In this document: in pieces, positions 52,470 to 61,222 of the stretch
Layout of the letters: every line of letters begins with the position of its first letter
Numbering within the stretch: position 1 is the first letter of the stretch
DNA from: Paraburkholderia rhizosphaerae
GTDB taxonomy: Bacteria > Pseudomonadota > Gammaproteobacteria > Burkholderiales > Burkholderiaceae
Assembly (NCBI RefSeq): GCF_004366595.1
Contig: NZ_SORE01000021.1
Span: forward strand, 1 to 64,000
Length of the DNA stretch: 64,000 nucleotides
Direction of reading: 5' to 3'
Program-made: the position numbers and the translations under genes
The notes under the pieces: generated by a model
The model's database searches: none
What the model saw: the letters and a program-made list of their open reading frames with translations, nothing else
What the model was told of the DNA's origin: nothing

Positions 52470-53732
52470 TCAGGCGGCCCGCGCGAGCGGCAGGCTCGGC
52501 GAGTCAGCGTCGTAGCGCACGCCGTCGCGCACGCACAGTGCGGGGGTGAGCATCCGGTCGGTGACGATCTGCGTGCCTTCGTTGTCCTCGAGCACCCAGC
52601 GGCCGCGCCGGTCGTCCAGCACGCTGATGTCCGCGATGCCGCCGGCCTTCAGTGTGCCGAGTTCGCCTTCCATGCCGACCATGCGCGCCGCGTTCGACGT
52701 GACCATGCGCACCACGTGATCGAGCGGCAGGCCGAGCGCGAGCATGCTCGTCATCGCGCTGACGAGGCTGAACTGCGTGCGGCCGAGAAACGAGTGCTCT
52801 TCGTCCGGATGGCTGTCGGGCGTGCCGGCCGGCGCGGGCAGATGCGTGTTGTAGCCGTGCATATCGGCGCCGAGCGTATCCGGCATGACGCCCGCGTCGA
52901 GCACGATGCGCGCCGTTTTGAAGCTGAAGTGCGAACCGTGGCCGACGTCGACCTTCAATCCGCGCGCAATCGCTTCGGGCACGAGCGGGTGCAGTTTGCC
53001 GTTCTGCTCGACAAAGCCGCCCGGGTGGCGGCTGAACGGATGCGCGAGGATATCGCCGGGTTTCAGCGTTTGAACGACCTGATTGAAGATCGAGTCCGGA
53101 TTGACCGGCAGGCCGCCGCGCTCGGGCTTCGGCCACAGTTGCCCGAAGTGGATGTAGACGGGCAACTGCGCGTCGCGGCCGATCTGCGACGCGATTTTCA
53201 TCACGTCGAGGCCCCAGCGCGCGAAGCCGCCTATCTCGGCATGCGCCTTCACGCCTTTCACGAGATCCAGATTGGCTTGCGCAGCCTTGACGGTCGCGGC
53301 CGCATCCAGGCAATCGGGGCGATAGAGCTCCGGATAATAGTGCCCTTCGAGTCCGCCGACGATATATGCGGAGATAAACGACAGCACGCGCGTCTTCGAC
53401 GGCGCGGCGATGAAATGCCGGAACCCCGGCATCGTGATACAGCTCGGGCCGCCCTGATCGACGAGCGTGGTCACGCCGGACTGAACGCCGCACATGTCCG
53501 CGTTCAGTCCGAAGCGGCCGGTCACGTACTGGTACACGTGTGCATGGGTATCGATCAGGCCGGGCAGCACGAGCTTGTCCTTGCAGTCGATGATGTCGGC
53601 GATCGGCGCGGTGGCCGCGAGGTCGGGGCCGATCGCGGCGATGCGTGAGCCGTCGACGAGAATATCGAGGGTTGCATCGAGACCGGCGGCGGGGTCGATC
53701 ACACGACCGCCTTGCAGAAGAACCTGGGTCAT
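52470..53732 (-). CDS. Amidohydrolase/deacetylase family metallohydrolase
   Basis: The 420-residue enzyme has the amidohydrolase TIM-barrel signatures. LPGLIDTHAHVYQY gives two metal His, VKGVKAHAEIGG the likely carbamylated Lys, and YIHFG, LAHPFSRHPG and ADMHGYN supply further ligands. It is closest in style to the Atu3266/EF_0837 group of amidohydrolase/deacetylases, distinct from classic dihydropyrimidinases. It hydrolyses an amide, ester or cyclic amide of unknown identity. It is the first gene of the operon; the ribosome-binding site is weak. Confidence 0.88.
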   Translation of the reverse strand: MTQVLLQGGRVIDPAAGLDATLDILVDGSRIAAIGPDLAATAPIADIIDCKDKLVLPGLIDTHAHVYQYVTGRFGLNADMCGVQSGVTTLVDQGGPSCITMPGFRHFIAAPSKTRVLSFISAYIVGGLEGHYYPELYRPDCLDAAATVKAAQANLDLVKGVKAHAEIGGFARWGLDVMKIASQIGRDAQLPVYIHFGQLWPKPERGGLPVNPDSIFNQVVQTLKPGDILAHPFSRHPGGFVEQNGKLHPLVPEAIARGLKVDVGHGSHFSFKTARIVLDAGVMPDTLGADMHGYNTHLPAPAGTPDSHPDEEHSFLGRTQFSLVSAMTSMLALGLPLDHVVRMVTSNAARMVGMEGELGTLKAGGIADISVLDDRRGRWVLEDNEGTQIVTDRMLTPALCVRDGVRYDADSPSLPLARAA

Positions 53733-53768
53733 AGCGCGTAGCGAGCCTGGTGGCAGTGGTGGAAAAAT

Positions 53769-53979
53769 GCGTGGTGTACCGCAAATAGCGTGCCGGTTGC
53801 CGGCAGGCCGGAGCAGCACGCGCGAAAAGCCAACCGTGCGTGGGGTTTGCGCGGGCCTGCATGACATTTGCATCGATGTCGTTCGACATGCGGTTATGCA
53901 CAGCATCGACGCGTGTCGCATGCGGCTGCGCACCGGATCAACGCGCCGCGCATGATTATGGTGAATTGCGTGGTGTACC
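53769..53979. repeat. Pair of exact 13-bp direct repeats in the divergent promoter region
   Basis: TGCGTGGTGTACC occurs at 53768-53780 and again at 53967-53979, preceded in both by AA-rich bases. They lie in the 346-bp gap between the amidohydrolase operon and the divergent MarR gene, one near each start. They may be MarR operators. The rest of the gap shows no gene. Confidence 0.5.
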
Positions 53980-54078
53980 CCGGTTATGGCCCCACGCGCT
54001 TTGATTCGATAGAATGCAGCCCATTCAGACTTGCAGCGATCGCATGATGCGCTTGCGCGATCGCGAGGACCCACACCT

Positions 54079-54606
54079 ATGTCGACCACGATCAACGACG
54101 ATGCCGCGACCCGTTCGGTGCGCGAAGAACTGAACGCATGGCAGGCGCGCTCGCCGCTCTTTAGCCGGCCGGGGTTTCTGATTCGCCGCATGCACCAGAT
54201 TCACGGCTTTCTGTTTGCGCAGGAAACCGCTGAGTTCGATGTCACGCCGGTGCAATACAGTTTGCTGACCGCGCTCGAAGCGCTTGGCGATATCGATCAG
54301 AACTCGCTCGCGATCGAAATTGGTCTCGAGCGCTCGAGCGTCGCGGAGGTGATGCCGCGCCTCGAAGGACGCGGGCTGATCGAGCGCCGTCAGGCCGACT
54401 ATGACAGGCGCGTGAAACTCGTCAAGCTGACACGGCAGGGCAAGCGGCTCGTCGCAAAGATGGCGCCTGCGGTGCAGCGCGCGCACGATCGCACGATCGA
54501 GCATCTGCCGCCCGCCGAGCGCGATCTGTTCATGCTGCAACTGATCAGACTGGTCGAAGCGAATAACGACAACAGCGTCGTGCCGTTCCGCTTGCCGCAG
54601 GATTGA
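54079..54606 (+). CDS. MarR-family regulator 2
   Basis: The 175-residue winged-helix protein contains PGFLIRRMHQIHGFLFAQET, VTPVQYSLLTALEALGDIDQ and the wing RRQADYDRRVKLVKLTRQGK. It is a paralog of the MarR protein at 44242, sharing FLIRR-HQIH and TPVQYS-LTAL blocks. It diverges from the amidohydrolase-Cox operon and is its most likely regulator; the repeats described for 53769-53979 are candidate sites. The ATG follows CGAGGACCCACACCT. Confidence 0.88.
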   Translation: MSTTINDDAATRSVREELNAWQARSPLFSRPGFLIRRMHQIHGFLFAQETAEFDVTPVQYSLLTALEALGDIDQNSLAIEIGLERSSVAEVMPRLEGRGLIERRQADYDRRVKLVKLTRQGKRLVAKMAPAVQRAHDRTIEHLPPAERDLFMLQLIRLVEANNDNSVVPFRLPQD

Positions 54607-54645
54607 CGCGCCGCTGCCGCGCGCCACATGGCGCGCGGCGCGCTG

Positions 54646-55359
54646 CTATGCGAGCACGGTGAATTCCACTTCGACCGGATGCAGTGCATTGATCGGCACG
54701 ATGTCCTGCGGACAGGCGGAGAACACGAAGACGCAATCCATCGCCGCCTTGATGTCGACATAGTCGCCGGCCTTCGACACCGCCGGCAGCCACTCGATTG
54801 AATAGTCGGGCTTCACCGGAATGTTCATCCACAGGTTGAACGGCTGCGGCACTTCGCGGGCGCGCAGGCCGATCGCCTTCAGCGCGAGCCGCATATTGTC
54901 CGCGCAGTTGTCGTGATAGCCGGCCACGCCGAAATTGCGGTAACGGTACAGGTCGCACGCGGCGATCAGCGTGTCGTGCACGCCGGGCGACGTGTCCGCG
55001 GTGAGTTCGGCAATCGGGCGGCGCTGGTTTGTCACGAGCGGGTCGCCGGGCCGGGGAATCACGCGGTCGATATACGCGCGGGTGTGCTCGAACGACAGGA
55101 ACTCATTCAGATGCGCGGCGTTGAAGATCCACGTATCGCAGACCTGCGTGCCGTGCGGGTTCGCGATGCGAATCGTCTGGCCGGCTTTCACGCGCACCGC
55201 GCGGCCGCAGCGCGCGGGGACCGTGTAGGTGCGGCCGGGCTCGGGCGTGCCGTCCGGCGAAATCGGCTCGTGCAGCGTTGCGTTTTCGCCGAGCGCGCTG
55301 CCGTTGTCATCGTGCGTATGCGAGTGGGTTTCAGCGGGGGAATGGGTCGTTGCAGTCAT
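54646..55359 (-). CDS. DUF1989 (urea carboxylase-associated) family protein
   Basis: The 237-residue protein has the DUF1989 fold with GQTIRIANPHGTQVCDTWIF, FLSFEHTRAYIDRVIPRPGD, and GYHDNCADNM containing candidate metal ligands His and Cys. Family members occur beside urea carboxylase or guanidine carboxylase genes, and are encoded here with C-N hydrolases instead. The N-terminus contains a His-rich HSHTHDD stretch. The ATG follows ACGAGGAATCCGCA. It lies 61 bp downstream of the M20 hydrolase on the same strand. Confidence 0.87.
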   Translation of the reverse strand: MTATTHSPAETHSHTHDDNGSALGENATLHEPISPDGTPEPGRTYTVPARCGRAVRVKAGQTIRIANPHGTQVCDTWIFNAAHLNEFLSFEHTRAYIDRVIPRPGDPLVTNQRRPIAELTADTSPGVHDTLIAACDLYRYRNFGVAGYHDNCADNMRLALKAIGLRAREVPQPFNLWMNIPVKPDYSIEWLPAVSKAGDYVDIKAAMDCVFVFSACPQDIVPINALHPVEVEFTVLA

Positions 55360-55420
55360 TGCGGATTCCTCGTGCACACGGGTTCGGTTGGGATCGATTG
55401 GGAGGTGCGCTTACGCATGT

Positions 55421-56689
55421 TCAGTGAGCTTCATTGCACAGTTCGACCAGGCAGTGCGCGAGCGCGCGCGTGCCTAGCACGAGGTCCGCATCGTCGGTCG
55501 CTTCGAGCGGATTGTGACTGATGCCGCCGCGGCTCGGTACGAAGATCATCGCGGTCGCGCATTGCTTCGCGAGATGCAGCGCATCATGAAACGCACCGGA
55601 GACAATCGGTTGCGAACGCGCGCCGAGCGCATCGCAGGCCGAGCGCACACGCGCGATCGCGGAATCGGCAAAGTGCACCGGCGGGTGTTCGAACAGCGGT
55701 TCGAGATGCACATCGGCACCGTGGTGCGCGATACAGGCGGCGAGCGCCGCATCGAAGCGCGCGAGCACCGCGGGGTCCGGGTGACGGAAGTCGACGGTTA
55801 GCGTGACCGTCGACGGAATCGTGTTGATCGAGTTCGGCTCGATGTGCCAGCTGCCGAATGTGATGCGTGCCGCGTCGCCACCCAGTTCGAGCGCGAATGC
55901 TTCGATTTCACCGCGCACGCGCACCGCGAGCGTCATCGCGTCACGCCGTACGCGCATCGGCGTGGTGCCCGCATGCGCGGCGGCGCCGGTGCAGCGGATC
56001 GAATGCCAACGCACACCCTGGATGCCGGTCACGACGCCAAGCGGTGTGCCGGCCAGTTCGAGCAGCGGTCCCTGTTCGATATGCAGTTCGATAAACGCGT
56101 GCGCGGCGCCCGGTGCGCGCGTGGCGAGCGATGGGAAAGCCGTGCGATGCGCGTCGAGCGTCGCGCCGAACGTGACGCCCGCCGCATCGCGCACTGAGCG
56201 GAAGCCGGCCAGACGCGCCGGGTCGACGAAGGTGCTCGAGCCCATCGCGCCCGGTTGGAAGCGCGAGCCTTCCTCGTTGGTCCAGATTGCCACTTCGAGC
56301 GGCCGGCGCGTGTGCACGCCCGCATCCGCGAGCGCGGCGAGGCATTCGAAGCCGGCCAGTACACCATAGGCACCATCGAGCCGGCCACCGGTCGGCTGCG
56401 TATCGATATGGCTGCCGGTTATCACAGGCGGCAGATCCTCTTCGCCGGCGCGGCGGAAGAACAGGTTCGCGCATGCGTCGGTGGAGACGGTGCAGCCAAG
56501 CGCCTGGGCGCGCTCGATCAGGCCGCGGCGCGCATCGATCTCAAGCGTCGAGAGCGCGGGGCGGTCGACGCCGCCGTCGCCGCGTGCGCCGATCGTTGCG
56601 AGCGCATCGATCGAGCGGAGCAGACGCGCGGCGTCGACGTGTTCCGCCGCGCGTAATGCGCTTGTTGTGTCGTCGTAAGAGTGGTTCAT
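55421..56689 (-). CDS. M20-family Zn hydrolase (allantoate / N-carbamoyl-amino-acid amidohydrolase type)
   Basis: The 422-residue enzyme shows the hydantoinase/carbamoylase-class motifs: GSHIDTQPTGGRLDGAYGVL (metal His and Asp), TNEEGSRFQPGAMGS (catalytic Glu), ELHIEQGPLLE, GAAAHAGTTPM and the late SGAFHDALHLA with the last metal His. It removes a carbamoyl or ureido group, releasing CO2 and ammonia. Exact substrate (allantoate, ureidoglycolate, N-carbamoyl-beta-alanine) cannot be fixed. It lies between the LLM oxidoreductase and DUF1989 genes. Confidence 0.9.
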   Translation of the reverse strand: MNHSYDDTTSALRAAEHVDAARLLRSIDALATIGARGDGGVDRPALSTLEIDARRGLIERAQALGCTVSTDACANLFFRRAGEEDLPPVITGSHIDTQPTGGRLDGAYGVLAGFECLAALADAGVHTRRPLEVAIWTNEEGSRFQPGAMGSSTFVDPARLAGFRSVRDAAGVTFGATLDAHRTAFPSLATRAPGAAHAFIELHIEQGPLLELAGTPLGVVTGIQGVRWHSIRCTGAAAHAGTTPMRVRRDAMTLAVRVRGEIEAFALELGGDAARITFGSWHIEPNSINTIPSTVTLTVDFRHPDPAVLARFDAALAACIAHHGADVHLEPLFEHPPVHFADSAIARVRSACDALGARSQPIVSGAFHDALHLAKQCATAMIFVPSRGGISHNPLEATDDADLVLGTRALAHCLVELCNEAH

Positions 56690-56947
56690 GGTGGTCCGGT
56701 GTGGGTGCGCCGATCTGCTGCGCGACGCGAACGCATGATCGCGCGTCACGCTCGATGGGCCCGATGTCGATTGCGGATCGGACGTCGATTCAAGGATAGT
56801 GAACGGTGTGCGCGATCGTGCGGAAATCGCACGAAGCGATGCTGGAAGCATGATGCATGCCGGAATGCGCGGCGAATGGTGCACCGTAATCGTGATTCGT
56901 ATGCCGGCATTGCACCGCGGACGTGAGCGCGGAGAAATGCGCTCTGC

Positions 56948-57931
56948 CTAGTTGTGAAATTCGGGCAGCACGTATTCGGCGAGTTCTTCGATCACATCGC
57001 GCGGCGCGCGTGGCGACGAAGGTAGGTTCAGCGATACATGGTGCGTGCCGTGTTCGCGCAGCGCGCGCAATCGCTCGACCAGCGCATGCCGGCCTGTGCG
57101 ATAACCGAGCAGGATTGGCGTTGCCGGCTCGTCCGGGTCGTCGCTGAGTTCGAGCCGCAGCGCCGTGCCGAACGCGCGGAACTCGCCCGGCGCAACCCGT
57201 TCGACCGCCGCGCGCCACATGCTGTGCCGCGCCTGTTGTGCGTCGGGTTCGCGATGGTAGGTCATCCAGCCGATTGCATGGCGCGCAATCCAGTCGACGC
57301 TCTGTCCGCCTGAGCCGACCGCGAGCATCGGCACCGCGCGCAGCGGCTGCGGCAGCAGCGTGAAGCCGGGTGCGCCGTCGGGCGCGGCGTCCGGCATTAC
57401 GCGCGGTGCAGGTCCGACGGCGGCTGTCACTGTTTCCCAATGGCGGCGATAGAGTTCGCGGCGCGCGTCGCCGTTTGCACCGAATGCCGCGTATTCGGGC
57501 GGCCGGTCGCCAGAGCCGAGGCCGAGAATGAAACGCCCGCGCGACAAGGTTTGCACGGAAATCGCGCCCTTCGCGATATGCAATGGATGACGCAGCGTCA
57601 GCACGATTGCGCCGCTGACGAGCGCGATCTGACGGGTGTGAGAGGCCAGCGCGCCGAGTAGCACCCAAGGGTCGAGATGGCCGACCGGGTCCGGATAGTC
57701 CGCGCTATTGAGCGGTACGTCGCGTACCCATAGTGCGCGAAAGCCGAGCGCGTCGGCGCGTTGTGCCAGCGCGATCTGCTCGTTGAAGTCCGCGACGATC
57801 TGGCCGGACGGTAGAAGCGGCAGATTCAGTCCAATCGATAAGTGTGCTGCGCGAAATACGCGGGTTTCGATGGGTTCGGTCTGTGGGCTGGCGTCGGGAG
57901 CGCGGGTCAGGTCGTCTGCTTGAGCGGGCAT
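56948..57931 (-). CDS. LLM-class flavin-dependent oxidoreductase (luciferase-like)
   Basis: The 327-residue protein has the bacterial-luciferase TIM barrel: HLSIGLNLPLLPSGQIVADF, ALGFRALWVRDVPLNSADYP, GAIVLTLRHPLHIAKGAISV, and RFILGLGSGDRPPEYAAFGA. Such enzymes use reduced flavin (FMNH2 or F420H2). RutA of pyrimidine use belongs to the same superfamily, but this sequence is of the shorter TIGR03571-like type. It lies upstream of the M20 hydrolase and may start the pathway or remove a side product. The start is weakly supported. Confidence 0.87.
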   Translation of the reverse strand: MPAQADDLTRAPDASPQTEPIETRVFRAAHLSIGLNLPLLPSGQIVADFNEQIALAQRADALGFRALWVRDVPLNSADYPDPVGHLDPWVLLGALASHTRQIALVSGAIVLTLRHPLHIAKGAISVQTLSRGRFILGLGSGDRPPEYAAFGANGDARRELYRRHWETVTAAVGPAPRVMPDAAPDGAPGFTLLPQPLRAVPMLAVGSGGQSVDWIARHAIGWMTYHREPDAQQARHSMWRAAVERVAPGEFRAFGTALRLELSDDPDEPATPILLGYRTGRHALVERLRALREHGTHHVSLNLPSSPRAPRDVIEELAEYVLPEFHN

Positions 57932-58166
57932 CGGATTCTTCGTTCAGGGCAGGGCGGAAGAAGGTCCAGCGCGACGCGGCTTGCGGCTCGCGCCGATGTG
58001 CAGCTGCGCGTGATGGCGTGCGCGTTTTTCAACGCGCGATGTTCGACGCATCGATGTTATCACCGCGCTTCGCGGCACGACGGCCGAGCGTCACGCGCTT
58101 GCAGCGGCAAGGGTTGCGGCTGTGCGCAAGCAGCGCGAGCGGTGAGTGCAACCGCAACCGCCAGCG

Positions 58167-59057
58167 TTACGGGCGGCTCGCTTCGATCACGAAGTCGACA
58201 AAGCGCCGCACGCGCGAAGGCATCTGTGTGCGCTGAGGGTAGTACATGAACACGCTCAGGCGCGCGCTCGACAATTGCGGCAACAGCGGGACCAGGCTGC
58301 CGTCGTCGAGATCCTGCTGGATCATGTACGTCGCCAGCTGGCCAATGCCGATTCCGTTACGCACCGCTTCGACTTCGGTCGCGACGTCGTTGAACGTCGC
58401 GACCGCCGGCACCTCCTGATAGACGATCTCGCTGCCTTTTTGCAATTCCCACGGCAGCGTCTTCCCGGTATTCGGATGCCGAAAGCCGGTGCAGCGATGC
58501 TTGAGCAGCTGCGCGAGCGACGCCGGTTTGCCGTTTTCTTCGATATACGCGGGCGCCGCGCAAATCACGAGCCGCACATCGCGCAGCTTGCGCGCGATCA
58601 CATTGCGTTCGGCCGATGTGCCGATCCGGAAACCGACGTCGACACGCGCTTCGACCAGATCGGTGAAGCGATCGTCGAGTAGCACGTCGAAGCGCATGGA
58701 CGGGTGCAACTTCTGATAGTCGCGCATCAGTGGCACCAGCAGTTTGCCGCCGAGCGAAGGGGGCGCGGCGACGCGCACGGTGCCGCCCGCCGCTTCGCGG
58801 CTCGCGTGCACCTGGTCCACTGCATCGTCGAGCATCCGCATGCCCGGATCCGCCAGCTCAAATAGCCTTGAGCCTTCGTCGGTCAGGCTGAGCTTGCGCG
58901 TCGTCCGGTGCAGCAGGCGCACGTTCAGGTGCGCTTCGAGCTGGCGTACCGCCTTGCTCATCGCTTGCGGCGTGAGGCCGGCTTCGACCGCGGCGCGGCT
59001 GAAGCTGCCCGCGCGCACGACGGCAAGAAAAAGCGTAAGGGCTCGGGTTCGGTCCAA
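58167..59057 (-). CDS. LysR-family transcriptional regulator
   Basis: The protein of about 296 residues has the LysR helix-turn-helix (ALTLFLAVVRAGSFSRAAVE, GLTPQAMSKAVRQLEAHLNV, HRTTRKLSLTDEGSRLFE) and an effector domain of the CrgA-like branch. The start is taken as a TTG at 59057; the frame is open to 59144 without family resemblance. No gene diverges closely from it, so its target is unclear. The 235-bp gap 57932-58166 on its downstream side holds nothing recognised. Confidence 0.85.
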   Translation of the reverse strand: MDRTRALTLFLAVVRAGSFSRAAVEAGLTPQAMSKAVRQLEAHLNVRLLHRTTRKLSLTDEGSRLFELADPGMRMLDDAVDQVHASREAAGGTVRVAAPPSLGGKLLVPLMRDYQKLHPSMRFDVLLDDRFTDLVEARVDVGFRIGTSAERNVIARKLRDVRLVICAAPAYIEENGKPASLAQLLKHRCTGFRHPNTGKTLPWELQKGSEIVYQEVPAVATFNDVATEVEAVRNGIGIGQLATYMIQQDLDDGSLVPLLPQLSSARLSVFMYYPQRTQMPSRVRRFVDFVIEASRP

Positions 59058-59491
59058 GGTGGGGGCGCCGCCTGCGGTTGAAATGCCCGCCAGTTTACAG
59101 GGTCGGCTTGCGCAGCGGACGGCGTTGCATTGCCTGTGCGGCAACGCATCGAACTTTTTTTGCTGCGGACTTCGACGGTTTGCTTCGCATGCGAAGCGGC
59201 GGCAATCGTTCGGTCACCTGGAAGGCTGTTCGTATGCGCGCGCCGCGAAGGGGGGGCGCGGCGCGCCGATCATGCGCAGAAAACCACAATGAAACGGCGA
59301 TTGGATGATTCGATCGGCATATCGAAGCAGACCTTGGCTACCGCATCGCGCGTGCCGCACCGTGCGCCGTTCGCATTGCGTGCCGATGCCATGTGTAGAA
59401 CCACTGTCGTGGCCCTTCTGGATAAAGGAGACCTCGAGCCGTCGCAGCGCGGCCGTTCGCATCACCGGAGCGCGTTGCCTGCATCGCGGTG

Positions 59492-59641
59492 ATGATGCTG
59501 CTCGTGACAATGGCGCCGACCTGGCGAGGCGTTGCGGTCGGCATGCTGGTGCTGGCGGGGCTCGGTCTCACGTTCGAGCATTTCGATCGTCAGCAGGCGA
59601 TTGTGTATCTCGCCGCATTGACGCCGTCACGTTGTGTCTAG
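59492..59641 (+). CDS. Possible small membrane peptide
   Basis: A 49-codon frame starting ATGATG encodes one hydrophobic helix (GVAVGMLVLAGLGLTFEHFD). Its ribosome-binding site is poor and no family is known. It is reported only because the hydrophobic profile is better than expected by chance in this 737-bp spacer (59058-59794), which otherwise holds a hairpin and no convincing gene. Confidence 0.22.
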   Translation: MMLLVTMAPTWRGVAVGMLVLAGLGLTFEHFDRQQAIVYLAALTPSRCV

Positions 59642-59687
59642 CGCGTGATAGCGACCGCTGGTGCAGCGTGGGTCACCCGTTAACGCT

Positions 59688-59730
59688 GCGGCATTCGCGG
59701 CGAAGCGGTTTGCTTCGCCGCGAATGCCGC
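59688..59730. terminator. Perfect 19-bp-stem hairpin downstream of the response regulator gene
   Basis: GCGGCATTCGCGGCGAAGC (59688-59706) and its exact complement (59712-59730) flank a 5-nt loop GGTTT. It lies 65 bp past the stop of the receiver-only regulator. No U-tract follows on either strand, so it may be a factor-assisted terminator or mRNA-stabilising element. Confidence 0.5.
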
Positions 59731-59794
59731 GCGCTTATACCTATGTATATCGCCCGATAGAGCGCGTGACACGTCGCAGGTCAACCTGCGGTGT

Positions 59795-60196
59795 TCAACC
59801 GCGATGACCGCCACAAGGCTCGCGGTTGATCGCGCGGTCGATACACGCAAGGATCGTTTCGCCGTCGACGGGCTTGGTCAGAAAGCAGGTTGCGCCATTC
59901 GCCTCGGCGACGCTGCGCAACTCGTGGTCGGGAAACGCAGTAATGAACACCATCGGAATGGGCAAGCGCCGCTCGCGCAACGCGGTCTGCAGATCGATGC
60001 CGCTCATGCCAGGCATCTGCATGTCCGAGATCACGCAAGCGGTGTGATCGACACATTCCGACGCGAGAAACGCTTCCACCGAAATGAAGGTGCGGCTTTG
60101 CACGCCGAACGAGCGAAGGAGATTGGCGGTGGCAAGACGGACAGAGTCGTCGTCGTCGATGATCGACACCACCTGGGAAGGAAGCAAACTCGGCAT
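59795..60196 (-). CDS. Receiver-only response regulator (FixJ-type REC)
   Basis: The 133-residue protein is a single receiver domain: acidic DDDDS, the phospho-acceptor Asp in CVISDMQMPG, Thr in VFITAF, and Lys in FLTKPVDG. It has no output domain. It lies 131 bp downstream of the LuxR-type regulator on the same strand and opposite the kinase. It could act as a phosphate sink, a competitor for the kinase, or a signal to another protein. Confidence 0.87.
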   Translation of the reverse strand: MPSLLPSQVVSIIDDDDSVRLATANLLRSFGVQSRTFISVEAFLASECVDHTACVISDMQMPGMSGIDLQTALRERRLPIPMVFITAFPDHELRSVAEANGATCFLTKPVDGETILACIDRAINREPCGGHRG

Positions 60197-60327
60197 TGCG
60201 AACCTGGATAACGAAATAAAGCTGTTGCTCACGCAACTGGCCATCACAGGTTACCGGACGCGTCCTGCTTCACAACTATATGTAGGTATAACAAAGCCGC
60301 GCCACGAGCCGCGCGCGGTGCCGCGCT

Positions 60328-61014
60328 TTATGCCTGCTCTTCGCGAATTTTCAACATCACCGCCTGGTGCAGCAAATCGGCCAGCGTACGCGCGCCCATT
60401 TTTTTCATTGCCTGGCCGCGGTGCACTTTCACGGTAATTTCACTTAAGTTCAGCTCGGCCGCGATCTGCTTGTTGAGCAGACCCTTCGCGACCAGCGACA
60501 TGACCTGCTGTTCGCGCGGCGACAATGACTGGAAACGCACCTTCAGTTCGGTCAACGATCTCTGCGACTCGCGCCGCGCGCGATCATTGCTGATCGCGCG
60601 CGTCACCGCATCGAGCAGGTCCTGGTCGCGAAAAGGTTTGGTGAGGAAGTCGACCGCGCCCGCCTTCATCGCTTGCACGGTCATCGGGATATCGCCGAAG
60701 CCGGTCATGAAGATGATCGGCAACTCGACGCCCGCGCGCGCCAGGTCGTTTTGCACCGTGAGCCCGCTATCCGCCTTTAGCCGCACGTCCAGCACGATGC
60801 AGGCGGGCGCGTCCGGCCAGTTCGTGGTGAGCAGGCTCTGCGCGGAAGCAAAGGCTTCGACGCGCATGCCGACCGAGCGCAGCAGGTTGGTCAGGGCGCC
60901 GCGGAAGGAGTCGTCGTCATCGACGACGAAGACGACCGGGTCGTGGTCCGCCGGAGTGACGCTGCCATCGCGGGATGCGCCAGCCTTGGCGGTTGCATAC
61001 GGAAGTTGGGCCAT
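60328..61014 (-). CDS. FixJ/TodT-type response regulator with LuxR DNA-binding domain
   Basis: The 228-residue protein has a receiver domain (VVFVVDDDDSFRG, ACIVLDVRLKADSG with the acceptor Asp, IIFMTGFGD, FLTKPFRDQD). A C-terminal LuxR helix-turn-helix follows (LSPREQQVMSLVAKGLLNKQ, IAAELNLSEITVKVHRGQAM). It should activate transcription when phosphorylated by the divergent PAS kinase. The start at 61014 is chosen from the conserved N-terminus; the frame is open to 61113. Target genes are not evident in this window. Confidence 0.9.
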   Translation of the reverse strand: MAQLPYATAKAGASRDGSVTPADHDPVVFVVDDDDSFRGALTNLLRSVGMRVEAFASAQSLLTTNWPDAPACIVLDVRLKADSGLTVQNDLARAGVELPIIFMTGFGDIPMTVQAMKAGAVDFLTKPFRDQDLLDAVTRAISNDRARRESQRSLTELKVRFQSLSPREQQVMSLVAKGLLNKQIAAELNLSEITVKVHRGQAMKKMGARTLADLLHQAVMLKIREEQA

Positions 61015-61222
61015 AATCGGATCTTCGTGTCGCGGTGTCGTGGGTGCGTGGGTGCCGGTACCATGCGGACACCCCGTCTGCGGCCCGAGCCACGCGTGGC
61101 CGGAAAAATACACGCAGGCGAAATCGGGTTAGTGCAGTATCTTCGCATGTCTGACCGTTGCGCGCATCTAGCCAGCGGTCATCGCGCGCCGCCTTCGGCG
61201 GCAACTCTGGAGAAGCCGAAAT

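Noticed and set aside
50645..53648. Long forward frames 50645-52159 and 52296-53648
   Set aside because: They are antisense to CoxL and the amidohydrolase, both with intact motifs; composition is Arg/His/Ala-rich as expected for shadow frames.
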